Source: Halapricum hydrolyticum (GTDB lineage: Archaea; Halobacteriota; Halobacteria; Halobacteriales; Haloarculaceae). Taken from it: DNA of 64,000 nt. The position numbers and the translations under genes were made by a program. Positions 32,512 through 41,425 of the stretch are shown piece after piece. The number at the start of each line of letters is the position of its first letter. The first letter of the stretch is position 1. The stretch lies in NCBI GenBank assembly GCA_025517565.1, contig JAOPKD010000002.1, forward strand, positions 186,001-250,000. Reading direction: 5' to 3'. The notes under the pieces were generated by a model that saw only the letters and a program-made list of their open reading frames with translations, was not told where the DNA came from and ran no database searches.

Positions 32512-33884
32512 CAGTCCGCAGGTTCGACCGCGAGCGGTTCCCGTCCCAGCGCGGCCCGGGCGGCGTTTCGCGCGCGAGTGAAGACCTCGGTCAGTGCGTG
32601 GCGGCGTCGATACAGCAGGACGAACGCGAGCACGAGATAGAGCACGGTGAACCCGTGGAGGAGGTCGATACTCAACGCTTCGGGATGTGCGACCGAGAAT
32701 ACGCGCAACACGAGAAACTCGATGGCCACCTGTGAGATGAACAGCCCGAACAGTGCGAGCGCCTCCCGCATCGAGATCTCGAAGTTGATGAGGATCGACA
32801 GCGCGAACAGCGACTGTGCTGCGGTGATCCAGATCTCCGCGGACTGTTTGGTGTCGAACGGTAGCGTCCCGAGTCCGCCGGCAGCGATCGAGTAGACGAT
32901 CGCCAGCGTCCCGATCAGCAGCGTCCACTGATTGAGCTTCGAGGAGATCAACGCGTTGAACCCGGCCGTCGAGCGTGCCTTGTTGACCAGCACGGCGACG
33001 ACGATCAGTTCCGGCGACTCGCTGGCCAGTGGTGCGATCCACTGGATCATGAAGAACTCCGGGACCCCGAGTGCGATCCCGATGTCTTCCAGCCCGTGCG
33101 CGAACGGCTCCACGGCAGTGAAGATCATCAGCCCGGAGTATGCAAAGAGCGTCAGAACGACCGTGACCCGGATCGGACGTGCCTTCGCCTGGAAGTACGC
33201 GGGGACGCCGACGTGTTCCTCGGCCTCGTCGACATCGCCCCGGATAATGATCCCGATGTAGAGAATGTACAGCCCGAGCAGCAACACGGTGTCAACGAGA
33301 CCGATCCCGCCGGAGAGCGGAACGAGGAAGGCGAAGACGGTCGCCAGAAACAGGAACGCGATCTCGGTCGCGAGTCCCCGGTCGATCGTCACGACGTCAG
33401 CCAGCAATCCCGGGCGCTTCTGGACGGCTGGATCGCGCGTGCGCACCGCCTGCCAGACAGTATAGAAGGCGATACCGGCCCAGCCGATCCCGATGAGAAT
33501 CCGGTTCGCCCCCGTCATGTTCGCGACCGCGAGGTTGGCGTCGTGGCAGGCTCGCGCCAGCGCGTCGGCCGCCGGCGTGGAACTACACGCGGCCGTCGTC
33601 GCACCGCCGGAACCGGCACCCCACGCATACAGGGCGTCGACGGCGTACTCCGGTGCGACAGCAAGGACGGCCAGCACGGCGATGGCAAACGCCCGTGGAA
33701 CGTCTTTCTCGGCAGTTTCGGCGGCCCACGCGAGCAGGAACGACGCGCCGAGAACCGCCAGCCCGGTCACTGCGACTGTGGCGTACGTCCCTGTCGAGAC
33801 ACCCAGGAGGCGGACGGCGACCCAGGGTGCCGACAGGAGACCCGCAATCGCAACCTGTCCGAGGGGATGACGAAGTCGGCTCAC
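32511..33884 (-). CDS. Sodium/calcium exchanger-like membrane protein
   Basis: A 457-residue protein with about 11-12 hydrophobic segments and two inverted alpha-repeat motifs typical of the CaCA superfamily: VAPEYAVDALYAWG in the first half and IAPLASESPELIVVAVLVNK in the second, each carrying the acidic residue in a PE/SPE motif that binds the cation. The segment between them (about residues 95-120) is a small extracellular loop with two Cys. It likely exchanges Na+ for Ca2+ or another cation. The gene is translationally coupled to dtdA downstream. Confidence 0.85.
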   Translation of the reverse strand: MSRLRHPLGQVAIAGLLSAPWVAVRLLGVSTGTYATVAVTGLAVLGASFLLAWAAETAEKDVPRAFAIAVLAVLAVAPEYAVDALYAWGAGSGGATTAACSSTPAADALARACHDANLAVANMTGANRILIGIGWAGIAFYTVWQAVRTRDPAVQKRPGLLADVVTIDRGLATEIAFLFLATVFAFLVPLSGGIGLVDTVLLLGLYILYIGIIIRGDVDEAEEHVGVPAYFQAKARPIRVTVVLTLFAYSGLMIFTAVEPFAHGLEDIGIALGVPEFFMIQWIAPLASESPELIVVAVLVNKARSTAGFNALISSKLNQWTLLIGTLAIVYSIAAGGLGTLPFDTKQSAEIWITAAQSLFALSILINFEISMREALALFGLFISQVAIEFLVLRVFSVAHPEALSIDLLHGFTVLYLVLAFVLLYRRRHALTEVFTRARNAARAALGREPLAVEPAD

Positions 33885-33986
33885 TATCCTGAGACACCGG
33901 ACCGCTCACGGAAAGTCTTGCGAAACGTCCGTCGGAACAACCGCCCGGACACCACATCGTGAAAAAGCAGTTCGACGACAGTCTCG

Positions 33987-34784
33987 CTAGAGTTCGGCGA
34001 CGACTGCTCCGCAGTCTGCACAGGCGAGGACCGGCTGTTCAGGGTCGCCACGCACCGAACCAGGGCCGCCACAGCAGTCCTGTCGCGTCGATTCTTCGAC
34101 CGGGCCGCCACAGACTGGACACGTCTGGAGGAAGGTGCGCAGCGGCTGTGCGGCGAGCGCCCGGATTTCCGGGGGCAGGTCCCACTCCTGCAGCGCCTCG
34201 ACGGCGGTTATCTCGGCGATGGCGACGGAACGGCGAAGCCAGATGTCTCGACCGCTGGCCAGGAGCACGTGGTCACCGTGGAGTTGTGCCTCGATGTCCG
34301 TCGGGGACGCGGCTTCGGCCCGGGCGAGAAATTCGGACTCCTCGGCAGTCCGCAGCGTCGCCATGCGATCGGTCCAGGCCTCGCGGAACGCGTCATTCAG
34401 GAACAGCTGTTCGCCGTCGGTTTCGACGACGCCCGCGGCGACGAGCGATTCGAGGACGGCGTCAGGATCCGGCTCGTCCGCCCCGTCACCCACGTCGGAA
34501 AGGACATCGGTTTCGCGTGGCGGCCCGGTGTGGCCGAAATCGAACGGGAGCGGTTCGACGAGCCGCGGGGCGAATCGCGGTGTCCCGGGGACGACGTAAC
34601 CACGGAGCGCGAGCACCGCGAGACCGACCGCAACGGTGACGACGGCTGCGACCGCGCTCCAGACTGCGACAGCGGCACCGACGACGGCGATAATGGCGAG
34701 ATTGACGACGGTGCACGGTCGGCAGCGGTTGTCACCGGTGTACTCGGGTCGACGCAATCGATCGAGGGGTGTGAATTGACTCAT
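33987..34784 (-). CDS. Membrane protein with C-terminal zinc ribbon
   Basis: A 265-residue protein with an N-terminal CRPC pair (about 21-24), two close hydrophobic segments (about 26-62) and a large cytosolic domain predicted helical (PDAVLESLVAAGVVETDGEQ looks like a winged-helix or substrate-binding helix pair). The C-terminus (about 217-262) has CPVCGG, DCCGGPG and CADCG, a zinc-binding ribbon. I do not recognise the family. Its stop lies 102 bp from the exchanger start. It may form a pair with the next membrane protein 6 bp upstream. Confidence 0.7.
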   Translation of the reverse strand: MSQFTPLDRLRRPEYTGDNRCRPCTVVNLAIIAVVGAAVAVWSAVAAVVTVAVGLAVLALRGYVVPGTPRFAPRLVEPLPFDFGHTGPPRETDVLSDVGDGADEPDPDAVLESLVAAGVVETDGEQLFLNDAFREAWTDRMATLRTAEESEFLARAEAASPTDIEAQLHGDHVLLASGRDIWLRRSVAIAEITAVEALQEWDLPPEIRALAAQPLRTFLQTCPVCGGPVEESTRQDCCGGPGSVRGDPEQPVLACADCGAVVAEL

Positions 34785-34790
34785 GAATAC

Positions 34791-35216
34791 TCACAGCTGT
34801 TGTGCGGGCTTTTTTACCGGTTCGCCGTGGACGGCGTGATAGACGGTCGGGAACGCGGCCAGACCGACGACCTGAACGACGCCACCGAGCGGCGTGAGCA
34901 GGAGCGTTCCGGCGGAAACGGCCACGTGGCCGACGCCCATCGACGCGAGGAAGAACACCACGCTGAAGTACGCCACGCGGAGCGGTGCTGACGTCAACTC
35001 CGCGCGCCGCGGCCACTCGCCGACCGACGGCGAGCCCGCCCTGAACGCCGCGAGCGCGACGCTCCCCGCGGCGATCGCAGTTAATCCGGCGAGCGGGACT
35101 GCGTCCGGATACAGCATCTGTGCGAAGACGACGACGGCGAAGCTCGGCGTCGAGAGGACCGAAAGCTCCGCGCCGCCGAAGAACACCCGTTCGAGCCACT
35201 CGCGAACGCCCGCCAC
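34791..35216 (-). CDS. Small polytopic membrane protein
   Basis: A 141-residue protein with four predicted membrane helices (about 22-38, 42-60, 80-100, 105-125) and a charged C-terminus HGEPVKKPAQQL. No known motif. It is separated by 6 bp from the zinc-ribbon membrane protein downstream, so the two are probably one operon with a shared, unknown task. Confidence 0.65.
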   Translation of the reverse strand: MAGVREWLERVFFGGAELSVLSTPSFAVVVFAQMLYPDAVPLAGLTAIAAGSVALAAFRAGSPSVGEWPRRAELTSAPLRVAYFSVVFFLASMGVGHVAVSAGTLLLTPLGGVVQVVGLAAFPTVYHAVHGEPVKKPAQQL

Positions 35217-35623
35217 GTTACCACGCTCCGCGCGAAAAGCAAACGACTGGTGTCTCTGTCACGGTTGCCAGCCACTTCACGAGCCAGCGGTTTAACTCTT
35301 GCAGGCTTGGCTCTCCTGTGACAGCAGCCTGTCACTGTCCTCGGCCTCGCCGACAGCAGCCGTCGGGGCCGGTTCGCATCTCCGGTAACAGCCGTGTGAT
35401 GAGTGGCCCCAAGTTCTCGCGTGGCGCGCGCAATGGATCATAACGCATGGCGAACGCGAAATTATATGGTATTGGATGAAAAATGGTTAACTAGCGAGCG
35501 TCGTCACGATGAGCGGCCGAACGTTCCCGGGCGCAGTAGCCGTGTCTGTAGCTCTATTTCCCCCTATGTATAATTATGATTGCAAAAATACTATATAGTA
35601 GGTACTCAATAACAACACCTGTA
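35217..35623. other. Divergent intergenic region before sugar ABC locus
   Basis: This 407 bp region separates the membrane protein pair from the binding-protein gene. It contains an imperfect GC-rich stem around 35342-35370 (GGCCTCGCCGAC / GTCGGGGCC) that may be a decayed family-2 copy. It becomes strongly AT-rich after 35440 and ends in the TATA box at 35591. No gene is seen. Confidence 0.55.
35591..35598 (+). promoter_or_regulatory. TATA box of sugar ABC operon
   Basis: CTATATAG preceded by A/T-rich sequence, 26-33 nt upstream of the ATG at 35624. It is one of the strongest promoters in the window and would start a leaderless message for the whole transport operon. Confidence 0.65.
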
Positions 35624-37069
35624 ATGAACGGTAGTTCAGACAGTGGTGAGCGATCCGGAGTATCGCGGCGACGGTTCATCGAAGCGACTGGCGCGGCAGG
35701 CGTCGCAATGACGCTGGCCGGCTGTGGCGGTGGCGACGGCGGTTCGGTCGTGATCACGGCCGATCAGGAGTACAAGGACGCGGAAGACGAAGTCATCGAC
35801 GCACTGTACGACGCTGGCCTCAGCGAGGACATCGACGTCGAGATCAGAGCAGGTGACTTCGAGTCCGGTCAGCGACAGAGCGAGTTCGTCTCGGCGCTGG
35901 ACGCCGGGCGGTCGGACCCGGACATCTTCATGATGGACTCGGGGTGGACGATCCCGTTCATCGTCCGCGACCAGCTCGTCAACCTGAGCGAGGAGATGTC
36001 TCAGGACACGCTGGATTACGTCCAGAGCGACTACCTGGACTCGGCGGTCCAGACGGCGAGCGACCCCGAGACGGGAGACCTCTACGGGCTCCCGCTGTTC
36101 CCGGACTATCCGGTGATGCACTACCGGAAGGACCTCGTCGAAGACGCGGGCTACGATCCCGAGGGTGAGAACTGGTCGACAGAGCCGATGACCTGGCAGC
36201 GATTCGCGGAGATCGCCGCCGACGTCTGGGACCAGAACGAGGACGAACTCGATTACGGGTTCACGACCCAGGCAGCCGAATACATCGGGCTGGCCTGCTG
36301 TACGTTCAGCGAGACGATGACGTCGTGGGGCGGCGCGTACTTCGGCGATCACAGCAACCTCTTCGGGCCGGTCGGCGACCGGCCGATCACGGTCAACGAG
36401 GAGCCGGTCCACAACACGATCCGCATGATGCGGTCGTTCGCCAGGGGTCCGGACGCCGAAAACGCCCACCCGGACTACCCGAAGATCACGAACACGGACA
36501 TCTTCGAGTTTACCGAAGAAGACGCACGCGCGCCGTTCACGGGCGGAAGTGCCGCCTTCATGCGCAACTGGCCGTACGCAATCTCATCAACGTTCGGTGA
36601 CGACGAATCCCCCGTCACCCCGGAGATGTACGGGACGATGCCGCTGCCCTACGCCGTCGAAGAGGGCGAGGGCAACCACGAGGGCACCGGCGGTCCGAGC
36701 CACGCGCTCGGTGGCTGGCATCTCACGATCAACCCCAACAGCGAACAGCAAGACGACGCTGTCCAGGTCCTCGAGGCCTTCGCCAACGAGGACGTGATGC
36801 TGACTATTCTGGAGAACGTCGGCAACCTGCCGCCGGACCCGTCGGTCACCGAGAGTGCGAACCCGGACAACGTCGGCGCGATCGGGGACCACCTCGACAC
36901 GCTGGCCGTCGCAGGAGAAAACACGGTCGCGCGCCCGGTGACGTCGGTCTACCCCGACCAGGAGCCGATCATCGCCGAAGAGGTCCACGCCGGGTACCGC
37001 AACGAGAAGTCCCCCGAGGCAGCCATGTCGGACCTCGCGGACCGTCTCGAAAGTACCGAAGAGAACTAA
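35624..37069 (+). CDS. ABC transporter sugar-binding lipoprotein (CUT1 family)
   Basis: A 481-residue extracellular solute-binding protein of family 1 (MalE-like). A twin-arginine leader (VSRRRFIEATGAAGVAMTLA) leads to the lipobox LAGC; the linker is unusually short (GGGDGG). The mature domain shows the alternate helix/strand pattern and the hinge region of family 1 proteins (GLPLFPDYPVMHYRKDLVED; AAFMRNWPYAI). Two adjacent Cys occur at about residue 227-228 (LACCTF). The likely ligand is a disaccharide or oligosaccharide such as maltose, trehalose or a beta-glucoside. It starts the operon; the first permease begins 17 bp after its stop. Confidence 0.92.
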   Translation: MNGSSDSGERSGVSRRRFIEATGAAGVAMTLAGCGGGDGGSVVITADQEYKDAEDEVIDALYDAGLSEDIDVEIRAGDFESGQRQSEFVSALDAGRSDPDIFMMDSGWTIPFIVRDQLVNLSEEMSQDTLDYVQSDYLDSAVQTASDPETGDLYGLPLFPDYPVMHYRKDLVEDAGYDPEGENWSTEPMTWQRFAEIAADVWDQNEDELDYGFTTQAAEYIGLACCTFSETMTSWGGAYFGDHSNLFGPVGDRPITVNEEPVHNTIRMMRSFARGPDAENAHPDYPKITNTDIFEFTEEDARAPFTGGSAAFMRNWPYAISSTFGDDESPVTPEMYGTMPLPYAVEEGEGNHEGTGGPSHALGGWHLTINPNSEQQDDAVQVLEAFANEDVMLTILENVGNLPPDPSVTESANPDNVGAIGDHLDTLAVAGENTVARPVTSVYPDQEPIIAEEVHAGYRNEKSPEAAMSDLADRLESTEEN

Positions 37070-37086
37070 ACCAGGGTGTCTGAACT

Positions 37087-38064
37087 GTGAGTTCAGAGAC
37101 GGAAGAGGCGAGCACATCACTGCTCATGCGGCCGCTCAACTGGCTCGAGACCAGGGGTGACGCCCTGTTTGCGTACATCCTGTTAGCCCCCGCGTTCCTC
37201 CTGTTGGCGGTCGTCGCGTTCTTCCCGCTGATACAGACGTTCCGGTTCTCGCTGCGGGCGGACGCGATTCGATCCGCCGACCCGTTCGGGGCGTTCGTCG
37301 GCTTCGAAAATTACACGAACCTGCTGACCGGCAGTGCGCCCTTGCCACAGCAGTTCATGGACCTGTCCTTCGGGACGCCGATCCTCCAGCAGGCGCTGTT
37401 CGTCACGCTCGCGTTCGCGATCATCAGCGTGCTGTTCGAGACGCTGATCGGATTCGGGCAGGCGTTGATCCTGGACAAGGAGTTCTACGGTCGGCGCTGG
37501 GTTCGCGTCGCGATCATCATTCCCTACGCGATCCCGATCGTGATCCAGGCGATGATCTTCTACCTGATCTTCAGTCCCCGGATCGGGTTCGGGACGGAGT
37601 TCATGCAGTGGCTCGGCGTCTTCGGGTCGAATCCGCTGTCGAACACGACCGATTCGTTCCTCATCGTGCTCGTCGCGGACGTCTGGAAGACCTCGGCGTT
37701 CATGGCGCTGCTGATCCTGGCTGGTCTGCAGAGCATCGACCGCCAGCTGTACGACGTCGCGAAGGTCACAGGCGCGTCGCCGTGGCAGCGGTTCAAGTAC
37801 ATCACGATGCCGCTGATCGCGCCGCCGTTGCTGGTCGCGATGCTGTTCCGGACGATGGACGCGATGCGCATCTACGGGCTGATCGACGCGACGGCAGGCT
37901 GTCAGACGGTCCCATCGATGAGTTGCCTGGTCATCACGGCGCTCCAGGCAACTCGACGGTGGGCCTCTGCCTCGGCTGTCGCGTTCCTGACGGCCGTCAC
38001 GATCGGTCTTGTCGTGGTCGTCTATCTGATCGGCTTGCGTGACTCGGAGGCTGGTATGACATGA
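37087..38064 (+). CDS. ABC transporter permease, MalF/UgpA type
   Basis: A 325-residue permease of the CUT1 sugar transporter class with six predicted membrane helices. The EAA loop is visible near residues 215-235 (LYDVAKVTGASPWQRFKYIT), where the ATPase docks. Residues 1-25 are a polar cytosolic lead (SSETEEASTSLLMRPLNWLE). GTG at 37087 is the start just after the binding-protein gene. The stop overlaps the next gene by ATGA, so translation is coupled. Confidence 0.93.
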   Translation: MSSETEEASTSLLMRPLNWLETRGDALFAYILLAPAFLLLAVVAFFPLIQTFRFSLRADAIRSADPFGAFVGFENYTNLLTGSAPLPQQFMDLSFGTPILQQALFVTLAFAIISVLFETLIGFGQALILDKEFYGRRWVRVAIIIPYAIPIVIQAMIFYLIFSPRIGFGTEFMQWLGVFGSNPLSNTTDSFLIVLVADVWKTSAFMALLILAGLQSIDRQLYDVAKVTGASPWQRFKYITMPLIAPPLLVAMLFRTMDAMRIYGLIDATAGCQTVPSMSCLVITALQATRRWASASAVAFLTAVTIGLVVVVYLIGLRDSEAGMT

Positions 38065-39032
38065 GCGACGCTGAACCCGAACATCCGGACCTAGCCGCAC
38101 AGGAGCGTTCCGAAGAGCCCGAACTCGACCGCGGTGTCGTCGAGGCCTGGGCCGCGAAGATGATCTCCAACCCGGACCGCGCCTACAAGTCGCTGTTCTA
38201 CATTGCGACAATATTCTTCCTGCTGACCACCCTGTATCCGTTCTTCTGGCTGCTCATGGTGGCGATCACTCCGAGCGGCAGCCTCAACGACGTCGGGGTG
38301 CTCACGCCGGGTGGATTCAATCCGGAAGCGTTCATCGACATCTTCCAGCTGTTGCCGTTCCACCGGTTCATGTTCAACAGCTTCCTGATCGCGACGGTCT
38401 CGACGGTGCTCGTGCTGTTCGTCGCGAGCCTGGCCGGGTACGTGTTCGGTCGGCTCCGGTTCCGCGGGAAAACGCCGCTGTTGCTGACGGTGCTGGTCGT
38501 GTCGTTCTTCCCGCCGGCGGCCTTCTTCGTGCCGCTGAACCGGCTGTTCAACCGGAACGTCGACGTGTTGCGTCCGCTGCTGGCGGACGGATCGCTGTTC
38601 AACACGCCCTTCGCGATCGTCATCCCGGTGTCGGCGCTGTATCTGCCACTGTCGATCTTCATCCTGATGACGTTCTACGCTCAGATCCCGGACGGGCTCG
38701 AGGACGCAGCCAGGGTCGAAGGGACGACCCGCCTCGGCGCGCTCTTCCGGGTGATCGTGCCCCTGTCGGCCCCAGGTGTCGCGACCGCTGGCGTGTTGAC
38801 GTTCATTACCGTCTACAACGAGTATTTCTTCTCGTCGCTGATGACGGACGGCAGGCCGGAGATGTGGGCCCCGATGCTCGAAGGCGTCCTCGCCTTCCGG
38901 GGACAGTACGAGATCCTGTTCAATCTCATGGCAGCTGCGAGCATCGTGGCCGTGTTGCCAGTGGCGATACTGGTCATCGTGGCACAGGAAAAGATCGTCA
39001 GCGGACTCACCTCAGGAGCACTCAAGGAGTGA
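38061..39032 (+). CDS. ABC transporter permease, MalG/UgpE type
   Basis: A 323-residue permease with six predicted helices and the EAA loop GLEDAARVEGTTRLGALFRV (about residues 212-231). The N-terminus has an acidic, hydrophilic 50-residue segment before TM1. It pairs with the MalF-like permease to form the translocation pathway. It is coupled to the upstream gene by a 4 bp overlap and followed 7 bp later by the ATPase gene. Confidence 0.93.
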   Translation: MSDAEPEHPDLAAQERSEEPELDRGVVEAWAAKMISNPDRAYKSLFYIATIFFLLTTLYPFFWLLMVAITPSGSLNDVGVLTPGGFNPEAFIDIFQLLPFHRFMFNSFLIATVSTVLVLFVASLAGYVFGRLRFRGKTPLLLTVLVVSFFPPAAFFVPLNRLFNRNVDVLRPLLADGSLFNTPFAIVIPVSALYLPLSIFILMTFYAQIPDGLEDAARVEGTTRLGALFRVIVPLSAPGVATAGVLTFITVYNEYFFSSLMTDGRPEMWAPMLEGVLAFRGQYEILFNLMAAASIVAVLPVAILVIVAQEKIVSGLTSGALKE

Positions 39033-39038
39033 TATCGA

Positions 39039-40166
39039 ATGGCATCAGTCACACTAGATAACGTTACGAAGGCGTACGGAGACGAGATCGCAGTCGAGGA
39101 CATGAATCTCGAAATACGGGACGGCGAGTTCTTGACGCTCGTCGGTCCGTCGGGTTGTGGGAAATCGACTACGATGGAGACGATCGCTGGGCTGACCCAG
39201 CCGACAGAGGGATCGGTGTATATCGGCGGACGGGACGTTACCGATCTCCCGCCCAAAGACCGCGGGATCGCGATGGTCTTCCAGAACATCGCGCTGTTCC
39301 CGCACATGGACGTCTACGACAACATCTCCTTCGGGCTCCGCCTCCGCAAGTACGATCAAGAGGAGATCGAAAAGCGCGTCGATCGCGCCGCCGAGATCGT
39401 CCAGCTCGGAGGAATGATGGATCGGATGCCCGAAGAGATGTCCGGCGGGCAGCGCCAGCGCGTCGCGATCGCTCGTGCGATCGTTCGCCAACCGGACGTG
39501 TTCCTGATGGACGAGCCGCTGGCGAACCTGGACGCCGAACTACGCATCCACATGCGCACTCAGCTCCAGCGGTTGCACCGCGAGCTAGACACGACGATCA
39601 TCTACGTCACCCACGACCAGGCCCAGGCGATGACGATGTCCGACCGCGTTGCGGTCATCGACAACGGCCACTTACAGCAGGTCGATCCGCCGCTGACCTG
39701 TTACAACGCGCCGGACAACCTGTTCGTCGCCAGCTTCATCGGGTCACCAGCGATGAACTTCTTCCACGGAGCCGTCACCGACGACGGGTTCGGTTCGGAG
39801 TTCATGAACCTCGGGTTCGATCCGGAAGAGATCGGAGCGACACCCGGGAAAGATGCGACGCTCGGGATCCGGCCCGAAGACGTGTATCTGAAGCGCGATC
39901 GCGAAGAGGCGACCGTCCCCTCGGAGACGATCAAGGCACACGTAGACGTTCTCGAGCCGATGGGTGACGAAGTGTTCACCTATCTGCTGCTGGAAGAGGA
40001 CGTCGAAACCAGCGCCGAAGGCCGCGGTGAAGGCCAGTTGCTACTCAGCCTGGATCCCCAGACCGACATCGAAGAGGGCCAGAAAGTCGAGGTCGTCTTC
40101 GACCGTCACGAGGCCCACCTCTTCGACTCGGCATCCGAAGAGGCGATCGCGCACAGCCTCGCCTGA
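39039..40166 (+). CDS. ABC transporter ATP-binding protein, MalK/UgpC type
   Basis: A 375-residue ATPase. Walker A is GPSGCGKSTTM (about residues 37-47), the Q-loop FQNIALF, the signature MSGGQRQRV, Walker B VFLMDEPLANLD and the switch His in IYVTHDQAQA. The C-terminal 130 residues form the TOBE/MOP domain (LGIRPEDVYL) that in MalK relatives binds regulators. It energises the two preceding permeases. The last gene of the operon; the TrmB-type regulator follows in the same direction after 179 bp. Confidence 0.95.
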   Translation: MASVTLDNVTKAYGDEIAVEDMNLEIRDGEFLTLVGPSGCGKSTTMETIAGLTQPTEGSVYIGGRDVTDLPPKDRGIAMVFQNIALFPHMDVYDNISFGLRLRKYDQEEIEKRVDRAAEIVQLGGMMDRMPEEMSGGQRQRVAIARAIVRQPDVFLMDEPLANLDAELRIHMRTQLQRLHRELDTTIIYVTHDQAQAMTMSDRVAVIDNGHLQQVDPPLTCYNAPDNLFVASFIGSPAMNFFHGAVTDDGFGSEFMNLGFDPEEIGATPGKDATLGIRPEDVYLKRDREEATVPSETIKAHVDVLEPMGDEVFTYLLLEEDVETSAEGRGEGQLLLSLDPQTDIEEGQKVEVVFDRHEAHLFDSASEEAIAHSLA

Positions 40167-40345
40167 CAGCAGCTATCGTGGGTAGCCGCCGTGGCGACCG
40201 CCAGTTCAGTGGTCGCCCGGTAAATCCACACTTTCACGACGCAACGGGCAGCAGAAGAGAGACCATATCTATCCCCCTTTGGAATGCCACGAGCAGAGCC
40301 GTTGGACTGCACCGTAGCGATACAGAATCCGATCGTGATCGACGT

Positions 40346-41401
40346 GTGAACGTATCAGAACTCGAAGCCACGCTCGAGACAGCGGGGTTCTCGCCGTACC
40401 AGGCCAGCGCGTACGTCGCGCTGCTGGAGCTGGGAGCGGCGACAGTGCCGGAAATCGCCGAGAAAAGCGGCGTTCCGGACTCCCGGCTGTACGACGTGTT
40501 GCGCACACTCGAATCAGAGGGGTACGTCGAGGTCTACGAACAGGAGTCGCTACGAGCACGGATACACGACCACGAGAAACTGCAAGCGCGACTCCGTGAA
40601 CGGGCTGGACGGTTTTCCGACGCACGCAAAGAGATCGAGCGGCGCTGGGAGGAGCCGCCGGTCGAGGAGACCGTCGTGAACGCGGTCACGCGCTTCGAGA
40701 CGGTGCTCGAAAGCGCGGCCGACGCGATTGAGGCGTCCGACACGCAGGTGGAACTCGCAGTGAGTCCCGAACAGTATCGGACGCTTCGGCCGGCATTACA
40801 GACCGCTTCGGAGAACGGAACGAGCATCTACCTCGCGATATCGACCCCCGACGGCGAGGCACTGCCGGATCCGGAGTCAGTCGCGGCCGTTTGCACGGAG
40901 GCGCGTCACCGGGAACTGCCGTCGCCGTTCGTGGCGATCGTGGACCGATCGAAGGTGTACTTCGCCCCGCATACCGGATCGGCTAACGAGTACGGGCTGA
41001 TCGTCGACGATCGGACGCACGCATACGTTTTCCACTGGTTTTTCCTGACGAGCCAGTGGGCCGTCTGGGAGCCGATCGGTGCTGGCGAGCGGGCGAGCAC
41101 GGACTACCTCGACATTCGGTACCTCGTCCGCGATCTCGTGCCGCTGCTCGAAGACGGCAAAACGGTCCGCGTGCACGTCGACGGTGCCGACACCGAATCC
41201 GGTCAGCAGCGGACAGTCGAAGGAATCGTCCGTAACGTCGTTCACAGCGGTGCCGGGGGCACTGGCTCCGGATCAGCCGCGCGGAACGGTCGCGTCACGC
41301 TCGAACTCGAGACTAACTCCGGCACGGTCGAAGTCGGCGGTTGGGGGGCACTGGTCGAAGACGTCGAAGCACACCGGCTCCGGGTAGAGTCGGTGACGTG
41401 A
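40346..41401 (+). CDS. TrmB family sugar-responsive transcription regulator
   Basis: A 351-residue regulator. Residues about 1-80 are the TrmB winged helix (SPYQASAYVALLELGAATVP, EIAEKSGVPDSRLYDVLRTL, ESEGYVEVYEQ). Residues about 85-115 are a helical dimerisation region, and the rest (about 120-351) is the sugar-binding phospholipase-D-like plus C-terminal domain. The start is GTG at 40346, where the protein begins VSELEATLETAGFS; longer readings add a non-family sequence. The position directly after the ABC operon suggests it controls uptake of the same sugar. The genome-wide TrmB homologue of carbon metabolism may be another gene. Confidence 0.88.
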   Translation: MNVSELEATLETAGFSPYQASAYVALLELGAATVPEIAEKSGVPDSRLYDVLRTLESEGYVEVYEQESLRARIHDHEKLQARLRERAGRFSDARKEIERRWEEPPVEETVVNAVTRFETVLESAADAIEASDTQVELAVSPEQYRTLRPALQTASENGTSIYLAISTPDGEALPDPESVAAVCTEARHRELPSPFVAIVDRSKVYFAPHTGSANEYGLIVDDRTHAYVFHWFFLTSQWAVWEPIGAGERASTDYLDIRYLVRDLVPLLEDGKTVRVHVDGADTESGQQRTVEGIVRNVVHSGAGGTGSGSAARNGRVTLELETNSGTVEVGGWGALVEDVEAHRLRVESVT

Positions 41402-41425
41402 CGTCAAGGGCCCGAATCGGGTGTG

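Noticed and set aside
32512..33042. Upstream in-frame extension of dtdA giving a 626-residue fusion
   Set aside because: The extension is antisense-like, overlaps the exchanger gene and has no family match. The ATG at 32511 has the correct DtdA N-terminus.
35342..35400. GC-rich stem upstream of the sugar operon considered as a family-2 copy
   Set aside because: Pairing is imperfect and the outer arms are not recognisable.
40167..40230. Stem GCGACC/GGTCGC after the ABC ATPase gene considered as a family-2 copy
   Set aside because: Only the inner stem and one CCGGTAAAT string match; outer arms are missing. It may be a plain terminator hairpin or a decayed copy.
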